A stretch of 64,000 bases of DNA from an uncultured Acidobacteriaceae bacterium (GTDB lineage: Bacteria; Acidobacteriota; Terriglobia; Terriglobales; Acidobacteriaceae). Shown here one piece after another: positions 19,885-29,306 of this stretch. Position numbers and translations under genes: made by a program. Position 1 is the first letter of the stretch. Each line of letters opens with the position of its first letter. Under the pieces are notes generated by a model. It was given only the letters and a program-made list of their open reading frames with translations. It was not told the origin of the DNA and did no database searches. The stretch covers positions 1-64,000 of the forward strand of contig CAIVDV010000009.1 in NCBI GenBank assembly GCA_903904755.1. The letters run 5' to 3'.

Positions 19885-22530
19885 TCAGTTCTGGCGAACA
19901 GCCAACGCGATTTCCGCCGTTAACTTTCTTTGCAGGCCGGCAGCTTCGGCGCGAAGGCGGCGGGCTTCCTCTGAGTTGCCGTGCTGGTCAAGCGTGCCGG
20001 CCAAAGCCAGCAGGCCCTTTGCAGCTTCTGGCCGGTCGAGCGCCGCAGTCGTGCGGTACAGCTCCACAGCGCGCCGCAACTGGGCCTCGGCCTCATGGAA
20101 ATTGCCCTCAGCGGCCAAAGCCTGTCCCAGCAAGCGATGGTCGAGTGCCGCAAAGGGCGATGTGTCGCCCACGAATTTCTGTTCGCTTGCGAGTGCCTGA
20201 CGCAAGGTTTCCGCCGCTGTCGTGACCTGTCCCCGGGCCAGTTGCAAGCGGCCTAGAATGGCCAATGCCCGGGCCATGAAGAAGCTGTCGCCGGGCAGGT
20301 GGCTCCCGCAGAGACGGATGTCATCTTCAATGAGCGGTTGAGCCAGGTCCGGCTTTCCCTCATTCAGATAGGTTTCGGCCAGCATCCCTTCATCCACGCC
20401 GTAATTGCGGCTGTTGCGTCCCTGAGCAGCTTCCCGGGATCGAAGGGCGTCCCGGCCCCACTTTTCCGCCTCGGCAAACCGCCCCATCCGGCCCAGGGTC
20501 GCGCCCAGAATGGCCTCGGTTGCGCCCGTCGAGTCGTGGGCAAATCCCAGAATCTTGAGGCGGAGCGCAACGGTTTCGCGCAGCATCGGAACGGCTTCGA
20601 CATAACGGCCCTCCAACCCCAGCAGAAATCCAAGCCGCGTGGCCAATTCCAGTTCGGCGATTACCGTCCGTCTGCTTTGCCAGTCGCCCTGGCGAAAATG
20701 CTCATAACCCTGCCGCTCCAAACGTTCGACTTCCGGCCATTTCCCCTCGTAGTACAGCACCACTCCCACCAGCGCCATGTCGCTGTATGGTGAGTCTTCC
20801 CGAGGCATGCCCACTCTTTCTGCCACGCGGAGCGTCTGATAGCCATTGGCTTCCGCCGAGGCCAGGCGATTTCGATAAACCTCCATGATCGTCCGCATCC
20901 GCAGGGCGAGGAGAGCCTCCTGGTCGTAACGGTCATCGAAGGTCCGAATATGCTGAAACCATTGATCCGCGTCGGCAAATGCTCGCTGATAGTCCTCTGC
21001 GTAGACATCCAGATCCGCCATCCTCGCCATATCCTCGGCGACCTGGGGAGAAGACTCGCCATAGACCGCGCGGCGAAGTTGCAGCAATCTGCTGCGAAGT
21101 TGATAGGCGCGGTCGTAAATGCCCTGGCTCATGTAGTCGTCGGCAAGGGTGGTCAGCAGCTTGTCCTGCGCTGCCGGGTCCAGTTCTGCCACGCGGTCCA
21201 CGCCTGCAGCGCCCTTGTCGAGAAGTTCCCGGGGCGACAGCGTCCGGCCCAGTGCCTGGGATGTGTCTGCCGCAGCAAAGACTGAGGCCAGGAACTCAGC
21301 AGCTCTCTGGGCTGCGTTCCGCTCCCGCTCAAGCCTGCGAGACTGCAGAATCAATGCCCCCACAAAGGCGATGGTCAGGCAGAAGCCCACAGTTGCCGCA
21401 GTTACCGCCAACCGGTGACGCCCGACAAACTTGCGGGTACCGTACATCCACGAGCTCTGGCGTGCTCGCACCGGAAAGCCGTTCTGCCAGCGTCGCAAAT
21501 CGTCTGCAAACTCTCTCGCCCCGGCATATCGCCTCTGCGGGTCCTTCTCAATCGCGTGCAGGATGATTCTTGCAATATCTTCCTCGACCTGGGGACGCGG
21601 CGGCTCGGTATCGCAGATCAGCCGCTCGATTTCGCCCATTCGCAGGTTGGAAACATCAAAAGGCAGCTTGCCCGTCGCCAGAAGATAGAGCAGCACCCCA
21701 AGCTGATACACGTCGGTCCGGGTGGTGACGACCTCGCCGCGCACCTGCTCCGGGCTGGCATAGCTGGGAGTCATCAGCCGCGAGGTATCCACTGTCTGTC
21801 CGCTGTCTACTCCAAGAGCCTGCGGATCCAAAGCCTTGGCAATGCCAAAGTCCAGCAGCTTGGGCTCACCCTCTGCGTTGACCAGAATGTTGTCCGGCTT
21901 CAGGTCCCGATGCACCACAAGATGCTGGTGAGCGTGCTCCACGGCCGCCACCACTTGCAGGAAAAGCTTCACCCGACCGCGCAGGTCCAGGTTTGACTCT
22001 AGGCACCACTGATCGATTGGCTTGCCTGAGACAAACTCCATTGCGACAAAAGGTGCGCCCTGGCCGGTGGTCCCGCCGTCGATGATGCGAGCAATATTGG
22101 GGTGTTCGAGGCCAGCCAGAATGCGCCGCTCGATCATAAAGCGCTCGCGCAGTTCCGGTACGTGTACGCCAAAGGAAGCGACCTTGATGGCAACTTCCTT
22201 CTGATAGGCATCGTCGGCGCGAACCGCACGGTAGACCACTCCCATCCCGCCGCGCCCAACCACGCCGGTCAGCCGGTAAGGGCCAATCAGCACTCCGATG
22301 GCAGGCAGTTCGGCATCCACAATTTGGGCTGCAGCCGCGCCTACCATTTGATGAATCCCGGTGTCGGACTCCAGCGTGGCCAACAACGCCTCCACACGTG
22401 GACGCAGGGTCGGCCATTCCGCGCCAACAGACTCCAGATACTCTGCACGCTCGGCAGACTCCATCTCTGCGGCACATGCAAAGAACTCCTGAAGGCGTGT
22501 CCAGTCACTGTCTGAAAGGATCGTGATCAT
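19885..22530 (-). CDS. Ser/Thr protein kinase with TM segment and TPR-like C-terminal region
   Basis: GRGGMGVVYRA, HRDLKPDNILVN, LLDFGIAK, SYASPEQVRGE; TM segment LAVTAATVGFCLTIAFVGALIL. Confidence 0.93.
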   Translation of the reverse strand: MITILSDSDWTRLQEFFACAAEMESAERAEYLESVGAEWPTLRPRVEALLATLESDTGIHQMVGAAAAQIVDAELPAIGVLIGPYRLTGVVGRGGMGVVYRAVRADDAYQKEVAIKVASFGVHVPELRERFMIERRILAGLEHPNIARIIDGGTTGQGAPFVAMEFVSGKPIDQWCLESNLDLRGRVKLFLQVVAAVEHAHQHLVVHRDLKPDNILVNAEGEPKLLDFGIAKALDPQALGVDSGQTVDTSRLMTPSYASPEQVRGEVVTTRTDVYQLGVLLYLLATGKLPFDVSNLRMGEIERLICDTEPPRPQVEEDIARIILHAIEKDPQRRYAGAREFADDLRRWQNGFPVRARQSSWMYGTRKFVGRHRLAVTAATVGFCLTIAFVGALILQSRRLERERNAAQRAAEFLASVFAAADTSQALGRTLSPRELLDKGAAGVDRVAELDPAAQDKLLTTLADDYMSQGIYDRAYQLRSRLLQLRRAVYGESSPQVAEDMARMADLDVYAEDYQRAFADADQWFQHIRTFDDRYDQEALLALRMRTIMEVYRNRLASAEANGYQTLRVAERVGMPREDSPYSDMALVGVVLYYEGKWPEVERLERQGYEHFRQGDWQSRRTVIAELELATRLGFLLGLEGRYVEAVPMLRETVALRLKILGFAHDSTGATEAILGATLGRMGRFAEAEKWGRDALRSREAAQGRNSRNYGVDEGMLAETYLNEGKPDLAQPLIEDDIRLCGSHLPGDSFFMARALAILGRLQLARGQVTTAAETLRQALASEQKFVGDTSPFAALDHRLLGQALAAEGNFHEAEAQLRRAVELYRTTAALDRPEAAKGLLALAGTLDQHGNSEEARRLRAEAAGLQRKLTAEIALAVRQN

Positions 22531-23216
22531 GCAGGGTGCTGTCCACTACCGGGCACTGCTTCCGGCGGCCATTCCAGATCCTCATCTTTCATGCCCGTCA
22601 GAGAATCCTTCAGCCAGGCCTTCGCAAGCTTCAATTCGCGGTTTATCGTTGAGACCGAGACTGCCAGCACCACTGCTGCTTCGTCGCAGTTCAGGCCGCC
22701 AAAATAGATCATCTCCATCAGCCGCGCCTTGCGCTCATCCTGGTCATGCAACCGATTCAGCGCCTGGTCCAGGTACAAGACCTCAATGGAACCAGGCTCC
22801 CCACGCAGCATTTCCGCATTGTCTAGTACCGTGAGGGTCAGCTTGACTGCACCAGACCCGCGTCGTGCGCTGCGCAGGCCGCGAGCCCGATCAATCAGGA
22901 TGCGCCGCATCGTCGTCGCTGCAACGGCCAGGAAGTGGGCCCGGTCAACCAGCGCGATATCGGAGGACATCAGCCGCAGATAGGCTTCATGCACAAGGGC
23001 CGTTGCACTCAGAGTGTGTCCCGCGCGCTCGCGGCTCATATAGCTGGAAGCCAGGGAATGCAGTTGCCGGTACACAATCCCCATCACCTGGTCCAGCGCC
23101 TGCCGGTCGCCGGTCCGCCATGCCGCAAGAAGCACAGTAATGTCTTGGCGCTCTCTGGCTGAGGGCAACGATTGGGGAGGACCGAAACTCTCACGGGCTA
23201 TCATCGGCAGATTCAA
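22527..23216 (-). CDS. ECF-type RNA polymerase sigma factor
   Basis: Sigma-70 region 2/4-like (ALDQVMGIVYRQLHSLASSYMSRE; MEMIYFGGLNCDEAAVVLAVSVSTINRELKLAKAWL). Stop overlaps kinase start (ATGA). Confidence 0.9.
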   Translation of the reverse strand: MNLPMIARESFGPPQSLPSARERQDITVLLAAWRTGDRQALDQVMGIVYRQLHSLASSYMSRERAGHTLSATALVHEAYLRLMSSDIALVDRAHFLAVAATTMRRILIDRARGLRSARRGSGAVKLTLTVLDNAEMLRGEPGSIEVLYLDQALNRLHDQDERKARLMEMIYFGGLNCDEAAVVLAVSVSTINRELKLAKAWLKDSLTGMKDEDLEWPPEAVPGSGQHPA

Positions 23217-23304
23217 GTTCCAAGTGCAATAACTGGAATTGTAACTGACCAGTGTTTGACGAAGTCGAAAGCTCCATCAAGGATAGTATGCGGCTTCCCC
23301 GTTC

Positions 23305-24471
23305 TTATAGCCCCATACCCACCAACAAGGCCTGCGCCAAATCCGCCCGCAAATCCTCCACACTCTCCAGCCCGATATTCAGCCGCACCAGCCGGTTTCC
23401 GTATACCGGCCGCTCCGGCGAGTGCGTAAAGTCATACGTCAGCGCCAGGCTCGACACCCCACCCCAGCTATACCCAATCCCGAACAGCTTCAGCGCATCC
23501 ACAAACCCGTGCACCTGCTCCTTCCGCGTACCCTCCCGAAACACTATCGAAAACACCCCGGAGCTGCCAGTAAAGTCCCGCTTCCAGTTCTCATGCCCTG
23601 GGCAGCTCTCCAGCGCAGGATGCAGCACCCGCTCAATCTCTGGCTGCTCCCCCAGCCACCGCGCCAGCTCCAGTGCCCGCGCCTCAATCGCATCCAGACG
23701 CACCGCCATCGTCTTCAGTCCCCGCAGCGCCAGACTCGCCTCATCCGGCGACACGCTCAGCCCCAAAATGCAGTGCGCATCCCCCAGCTTCTGCCATATC
23801 TCCGCATTGCTCGCCGTCACCGACCCCAGCAGCAAATCACTGTGCCCGCCCACGTACTTGCTCAGCGCCTGCATCGTCACATCGGCACCGTGCCCCAGCG
23901 CGTCAAACAGCACTCCCGCCGCCCACGTATTGTCCACCGCCACCAGCGCCCCGGCCTCGTGCGCCACCCGCACCATCGCCGGCACATCCGGCACCTCCAT
24001 CGTCACCGACCCCGGCGCCTCGCACCACACCAGCCGCGTATTCGGCCGCAGATACTCGCGAATCCCCTCGCCCGCCAGCGGCGGATACAGGCTCCACTCC
24101 ACCCCCAGCCGGCTCAGCAGCTTCGCCGCCATCCTCCGGCTCGGCCCATACACATTCGCCGGCAGCAACAAATGGTCCCCGGCACTCAGCAGCGCCAGAT
24201 TCACCAGCGATATCGACGCCAATCCACAGGGCACAATCCACGTCCGGTAGCCGCCCTCCAGCTCGCAAATTCGGCTCGCCAGCTCCAGCACCGTCTGCGT
24301 GCCATGCGTGCCATACGAGTATCCACCCTCATAGTGGTCCCACGATTCCCGCTGCTCCCCCGCACTCGGGAACAGCACCGTCGAACCCCGGTGTACCGGC
24401 TCAGCCAGCGATTTGAAACCCTCCGGAGCATGCACCCCGGCATGAATCAGCTTTGTCTTCCAGTCCGTCAT
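23305..24471 (-). CDS. metC: Cystathionine beta-lyase / Cys-Met metabolism PLP enzyme
   Basis: YGTHGTQTVLELASRICELEGG, VDNTWAAGVLFDALGHGADVTMQALSKYVGGHSD (PLP lysine). Confidence 0.85.
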   Translation of the reverse strand: MTDWKTKLIHAGVHAPEGFKSLAEPVHRGSTVLFPSAGEQRESWDHYEGGYSYGTHGTQTVLELASRICELEGGYRTWIVPCGLASISLVNLALLSAGDHLLLPANVYGPSRRMAAKLLSRLGVEWSLYPPLAGEGIREYLRPNTRLVWCEAPGSVTMEVPDVPAMVRVAHEAGALVAVDNTWAAGVLFDALGHGADVTMQALSKYVGGHSDLLLGSVTASNAEIWQKLGDAHCILGLSVSPDEASLALRGLKTMAVRLDAIEARALELARWLGEQPEIERVLHPALESCPGHENWKRDFTGSSGVFSIVFREGTRKEQVHGFVDALKLFGIGYSWGGVSSLALTYDFTHSPERPVYGNRLVRLNIGLESVEDLRADLAQALLVGMGL

Positions 24472-24523
24472 TCCCCGTATTATAGGTTTCCACCCGGTAT
24501 GCCAACCTTCCGGCCTACCCCCA

Positions 24524-25420
24524 CTACTGCTTCACCAACTCCACCCTCCGGTTCCGCGCCCGTCCTTCGTCCGTCGCGTTGTCGGCAATCGGTCTCGTGT
24601 CGCCCAGCCCGGCCGAGCTCAGCCGTCCTGCCGGAATCCCGTTTTGCACCAGCCAGGCAACCACCGCAGTTGCTCTCTGCTGGCTCAGCGTCTGGTTTCC
24701 CGCCTTTGTCCCGGTCGAGTCTGTGTGTCCCTCAATCCGCATCCGCCACTCTGGCTTCGCCTGCAACAGACCCAGTACCTCGGTCAGCACCTTCACTGAC
24801 TCCGCCTTCAGCGTCGCCTTCCCCGTATCAAACTCAATCCCATAAATCGCCGCATGGCCGGTCTGGTCAATCGCCGCTGCCCACGCCGCTGCATCCGTCG
24901 TCATCTCCTGCTTCATCTCCTCGGTCAGCACCGTCGTCACCACATAGCTGCTGTCGCCCGTCATCTCTGATGCCACCACCGCCACCCACTGCGCCCCCTT
25001 GTGCGCTGTCACGTAGTGCTCGGGAACGTCGTACCCCGTAAAGTCCACCTGGAAACCTGCCCCGTGCAACGCTGCTTCCGCATTCCGGCGCACCTGCAAC
25101 GCAGACTTTCCCGTGCAGGTGTAGTGGATCTTCTCCACCTTCCCTTCCACATGCTTCGTCCTCGGGTCCTTGCTCAGCGAGGTCTGCACTTCCGCCGCGT
25201 CAAACTCAGACTTGCTGCAATCTGCTATCGAACACCCCGCCATCCGCGTCAACAAAGCTGAATCCTTGCAACCCGGCTCATCTTCCTGTGCCATCGCGCT
25301 CAGCCCAAACCCTGCCCCAATCGCCAATACAACTAAAAAACGACCGATTCTCATATTTCTCCCTCGTTCCGCTGCATCCCGCAGCCGGGGTTGTACCTCT
25401 AAATACCGGTCTGCACACAC
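24524..25420 (-). CDS. OmpA-family protein with signal peptide
   Basis: Signal from M23 (MRIGRFLVVLAIGAGFGLSAMAQ); C-terminal MRIEGHTDSTGTKAGNQTLSQQRATAV...ATDEGRARNRRVELV. Confidence 0.85.
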   Translation of the reverse strand: MCADRYLEVQPRLRDAAERGRNMRIGRFLVVLAIGAGFGLSAMAQEDEPGCKDSALLTRMAGCSIADCSKSEFDAAEVQTSLSKDPRTKHVEGKVEKIHYTCTGKSALQVRRNAEAALHGAGFQVDFTGYDVPEHYVTAHKGAQWVAVVASEMTGDSSYVVTTVLTEEMKQEMTTDAAAWAAAIDQTGHAAIYGIEFDTGKATLKAESVKVLTEVLGLLQAKPEWRMRIEGHTDSTGTKAGNQTLSQQRATAVVAWLVQNGIPAGRLSSAGLGDTRPIADNATDEGRARNRRVELVKQ

Positions 25421-25533
25421 ACATGTATCCCTTGCGTGCCTATGGCCGTCTCCAGCGGCTGACTCATCCTCAGGGTCTTTTCAACTCAATCAAATTCTTC
25501 AAGCGCCCCTGGGATGGGTCCGCCACTACTTCT

Positions 25534-25980
25534 CTACTGGCAGTGCAACGTAAAGCCTACCCGCCCTTCCAACCGCTCCGGGGCATCAATCACAAGCTTC
25601 ACCCACCCCGAATAATTGGCAAACGGCCGAGTAGTCGCCCCCAGCCGCCAGCGGTCATTAACCGGCATCGACCTGTTCCCGCCAGGCAATCGCTTCCCGG
25701 ATTCGCCTGCCGAGTGGCCGCCATCGCTCCGTTCAAAGTGATACTCCATCACTCGCGGATACATCCCAATCACGCCCCAGCCAAACTCTAGATCCACCGG
25801 ACACGGTCCAAAATAATCATGATGCGGAATAACTTGGCCATTGGCACGCAGTGACTCGCCACCTATCCGGATCTCTCCGTTTCCCGAATAGGCGTTGCGG
25901 CTCACAAATACGAGGCAGAAGAGGATTCCAACCAGACATACAGCCTTCCTGATCTTCACATTCCCTCCCCGTTTCCACAC
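25534..25980 (-). CDS. Hypothetical secreted protein
   Basis: N-terminal hydrophobic signal (VKIRKAVCLVGILFCLVFVSRNAYS); no family recognised. Confidence 0.55.
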   Translation of the reverse strand: MWKRGGNVKIRKAVCLVGILFCLVFVSRNAYSGNGEIRIGGESLRANGQVIPHHDYFGPCPVDLEFGWGVIGMYPRVMEYHFERSDGGHSAGESGKRLPGGNRSMPVNDRWRLGATTRPFANYSGWVKLVIDAPERLEGRVGFTLHCQ

Positions 25981-26080
25981 GCGCAGGTCTCTCCCTGCTG
26001 GAAACGGATAAGTCTAACCCCGTTTCTTTCTCCTGATTCACATTTTTTACTTCCATCCCCTTCTCAAACCGACGGCACAC

Positions 26081-26884
26081 ATGGCACCGGCAGAGGCGTA
26101 CAATCCCCCAATGCCCCAGCCTTCCCCCGACGGCAGCACCTTCGTTCCGTTCCGCCTCGCACTTGGCGAGGCCATCCTTTCTGGAACTGCGCTGGTACCC
26201 GTCGGCATAACCACGCTGACCGAGTTGCTTCCGGTGCTGAGGAGGCTCGAGCAATCCGGATCGGAAGCTGCGATTGAGGGATTAGCCAGCAGAGGGCAGC
26301 CGATCTCCTGCCGGCAGGCATGTTCCGCCTGTTGCGACCACTTGGTCCCGGTAACGCTGTTTGAAGCAGAATCGCTCTCCTTCGCGATTCGGGCCATGCC
26401 TCCGCCTCAGCAGCACGCTCTCGCTGACCGCTTCCGCTCCGCGCTTCAGCAACTTGCCGCCTCCGGCCTCAACGACCGCATCCAAGCCGAAGACTGGATC
26501 GGTGATACCCCCAGCGCCCGCCACATCGTCCTTGACTACCTCTATCAGCGCATCCCCTGCCCATTTCTCGTGGACAGCGCGTGCTCGGTCTATGAGCTTC
26601 GTCCGTTTGCTTGCCGCGAGTATCTGGTTGTTTCCCCGCCCGCTCACTGCGCAGACCCCGCCGCCAACGCTGTTGTCCGAGTCAATCTCCCCTTGCGTCT
26701 GTTTCCCATCCTGAACCGAATCGGTGCGAGCGTCTTTGACGATACACGCGGCTGGTTTCCCCTCGTCCTGCTGCTGGCCTGGATGGAGGCAGACCCCCAT
26801 CCAGGCGACTCTGTCTCTGCGCCGGGCCTGGAACTCTTTCACGAGATTCTCACCGGCCTCGGTGCATCAGCCGCGTCGGCCTGA
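26081..26884 (+). CDS. YkgJ-family cysteine-cluster protein
   Basis: CRQACSACCDHLVPVT...CPFLVDSACSVYELRPFACREY. Confidence 0.8.
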   Translation: MAPAEAYNPPMPQPSPDGSTFVPFRLALGEAILSGTALVPVGITTLTELLPVLRRLEQSGSEAAIEGLASRGQPISCRQACSACCDHLVPVTLFEAESLSFAIRAMPPPQQHALADRFRSALQQLAASGLNDRIQAEDWIGDTPSARHIVLDYLYQRIPCPFLVDSACSVYELRPFACREYLVVSPPAHCADPAANAVVRVNLPLRLFPILNRIGASVFDDTRGWFPLVLLLAWMEADPHPGDSVSAPGLELFHEILTGLGASAASA

Positions 26885-26896
26885 GGGGTCGAGTTC

Positions 26897-27475
26897 CTAC
26901 TCCTCCACAAACAACCGCTCAATCCGCCGGTCCGGGATATGCCACATCGCCGCCACCGCCCCATAAATCCCCAGCGCCACCCAATGGTTCCAAAACGCCA
27001 GCGGCAGGCTCACGGCATACAACGCAATCGATACCTTCCCCTTTCGGTCCCGTCCCACAGCCCGCGCCAGCAGACTCTCCGGCCCCTCCGTCCGAATCAG
27101 CACCTTCGCCAGAATCGTATACGCCACCCCGCACATCAGCAGCACGCTCCCGTACAGCACCGTCGGCCACGTCGCAAAGTGGTTCTCCCCCATCCACCCC
27201 GTCACAAACGGCAGCAGGCTCAGCCAGAACAGCAAATGCAGATTCGCCCACAGCACCCCGCCTGAAACATGCTTCACCGCATGCAGCATATGGTGGTGGT
27301 TGTTCCAGTAAATCCCGATATAGATAAAGCTCAGCACATAGCACCCCACCACCGGCAGCATCGGCAGCAGCACGCTCAGTTGGTCGCCCTTGGGGATGTG
27401 GAACTCCATCACCATAATCGTCAGGATGATCGCCAGAACCCCATCGCTGAAGGCCTCCAGTCGCGTCTTCGGCAT
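26897..27475 (-). CDS. TMEM175-family (DUF1211) membrane protein
   Basis: RLEAFSDGVLAIILTIMVMEFHIP signature, several TM segments. Confidence 0.88.
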   Translation of the reverse strand: MPKTRLEAFSDGVLAIILTIMVMEFHIPKGDQLSVLLPMLPVVGCYVLSFIYIGIYWNNHHHMLHAVKHVSGGVLWANLHLLFWLSLLPFVTGWMGENHFATWPTVLYGSVLLMCGVAYTILAKVLIRTEGPESLLARAVGRDRKGKVSIALYAVSLPLAFWNHWVALGIYGAVAAMWHIPDRRIERLFVEE

Positions 27476-27592
27476 CTATGCTCGTTCCTCCGCTTTCTTG
27501 GGACAGGTTGGATTGTAGCCTGTTACCAACCCCTCCCGGCACTCTGATTTTTTCCCGTCCCTTCGCACTTCCGCCGGGATATCCTCAACCAC

Positions 27593-28291
27593 ATGACTTC
27601 GCCCGCCCTCTGGCAACGCCGCCAGTGGCCCCTTCCCGCCCTTGCCCTCGTCATGCTCCTCATCGTCGCCGTCGGTTACACCCTCCGCATCTTCATCCCC
27701 GGGCTCTATCGCCACTCCATCGGCTCCTGGATCATCCGCGTCCACGTCATCTTCGTCAGCCTCTGGCTGCTTACCTTTACCACCCAGGTCATCCTGGCAG
27801 CCATCGGCCGACTCGACCTTCACCGCCGCATCGGCCCCTGGGCCTTCCGCCTCGACGCAGTCTGGGTTGTCACCGCCCTCGCCGCCCTCGCCGTCCTGGT
27901 CCATGTCGAACCCGGCTCTGACGCCGAATCCCTCATCCTCCTCTCCCGCATCGGCCTCTTCGCCCTCTTTCTCTTCCTCGCCTGGCTCCAGCGCCACCAG
28001 CCGGAAGAGCACAAGCGCTGGATGATCCTCGGCATGTCCCAGGCCATCATCGGCGGCATCATGCGCCTTCCCATCCCCGCCCTCCAGCATCAATTCCCCG
28101 CCTCAGCCCTCGTCGCGCTTCTCTTCCCTCTTGCCCTCATCCTCTGGGACCTCTCCACCACCCGCCGACTCCACCGCGCCACTCTCATCGGCTCCCTCAT
28201 CATCCTCTTCGTCCACCTCACCCGCGTCCCCCTCCGCCAAACCGCCCCCTGGCTCGCCTTCGCCCACTGGGTCGGCTCCTGGGGCCTTTAG
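27593..28291 (+). CDS. Multi-pass membrane protein of unknown function
   Basis: Long hydrophobic segments; coding direction supported by C-rich third positions. Confidence 0.7.
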   Translation: MTSPALWQRRQWPLPALALVMLLIVAVGYTLRIFIPGLYRHSIGSWIIRVHVIFVSLWLLTFTTQVILAAIGRLDLHRRIGPWAFRLDAVWVVTALAALAVLVHVEPGSDAESLILLSRIGLFALFLFLAWLQRHQPEEHKRWMILGMSQAIIGGIMRLPIPALQHQFPASALVALLFPLALILWDLSTTRRLHRATLIGSLIILFVHLTRVPLRQTAPWLAFAHWVGSWGL

Positions 28292-28348
28292 CGCAACTCC
28301 ATCTTTTGGTGGTGTCCCCCTCCACCCCTGCTCGAATAACCTTTCCCC

Positions 28349-29188
28349 ATGAAGCAGCAGGGGCCCCGCACCACCTTCTTCCCTCGCGAACACGGCGCAA
28401 CCGCCATGCTCCTCACCCCCTTTGTAGCCGCCGCCATCCTCGCCCGCACCTTCCGCTGGCAGGAGATTGCTGGCCTCCTCGCCATCGCCGCCGCCTACTC
28501 CATCAAGGAGCCCCTCGTCACCCTCGGGCGCCGACGCATCCAGTGGGAAGGCCTCCCAACCCGCAACTGGCCTCTTGATCTCCAGGCCGCTGCCCGTTGG
28601 CTCGTCGTGGAAGCACTCGTCGCCGCCACTTCCGCCCTTGCCCTGCTCCTCACCGGCCCCTGGCTCCCCTACGCCATCATCTTCACCGCCTCCGCAGCAT
28701 TCTTCGGCTTCGCCTTCTGGATCAACCTCCGCAACCGCCAGCGCAACCCGCTTTTCCAGGTCGCCAGCGCCCTCGCCCTCACCTCCACCTCCCTCGTCGC
28801 CGCCCTCTCCGCCACCGGCAGCTTTCCCGCCTGGACCTGGCTCCTCTGGGCGCTTCTCGCCGCCCAGGCCACCGGCGGCATCTTCACCGTCCACGCCCGC
28901 CTCGACGCCATGGCCGCCCTGCGCAAATCCAACCCAGCCCTCGCCCTCCCCGCCCGCCGCACCGCAATCTCCGTCTGCATCCTGCTCTTCACCGCTGCCA
29001 TCGTCGCACTCGTCCGCCAACAGCCTATACTTGCCGTTGCCCTGGACCTCATCACCGTCGGCTACGCCTGGGACCTCCGCCGCCAGCGCGACCCCGCCGC
29101 CCTCAAGCTCCCCTTCATGAAAGTGGGCCAGCGCTCCCTCGCACTCGCCCTCGTCTACTCCGTCATCGTCCTCATCGGCCTCTGGTAA
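28349..29188 (+). CDS. YwiC-like membrane protein
   Basis: PRTTFFPREHGATAMLLTPF N-terminus, multiple TM segments. Confidence 0.75.
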   Translation: MKQQGPRTTFFPREHGATAMLLTPFVAAAILARTFRWQEIAGLLAIAAAYSIKEPLVTLGRRRIQWEGLPTRNWPLDLQAAARWLVVEALVAATSALALLLTGPWLPYAIIFTASAAFFGFAFWINLRNRQRNPLFQVASALALTSTSLVAALSATGSFPAWTWLLWALLAAQATGGIFTVHARLDAMAALRKSNPALALPARRTAISVCILLFTAAIVALVRQQPILAVALDLITVGYAWDLRRQRDPAALKLPFMKVGQRSLALALVYSVIVLIGLW

Positions 29189-29306
29189 ATCCCCATATCA
29201 AGCAATCAGCCTCTTCAGATTTCCTACCCGCGCCTGCCTGTGTATCATGGCTTTGCCAGCTTTCAGTAATCGTTTTCCAGCGCAAATCCCCACCCGAGGC
29301 ACTCCC

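Noticed and set aside
23422-25041. 539-aa plus ORF 23422..25041
   Set aside because: Arg/Pro/His-rich translation antisense to metC and the OmpA gene.
27476-29020. Long minus-strand ORFs 27476..28093 and 28103..29020
   Set aside because: Antisense to the membrane protein and YwiC-like genes; Gly/Glu/Asp-rich translations are the mirror of C-ending codons in a high-GC genome.
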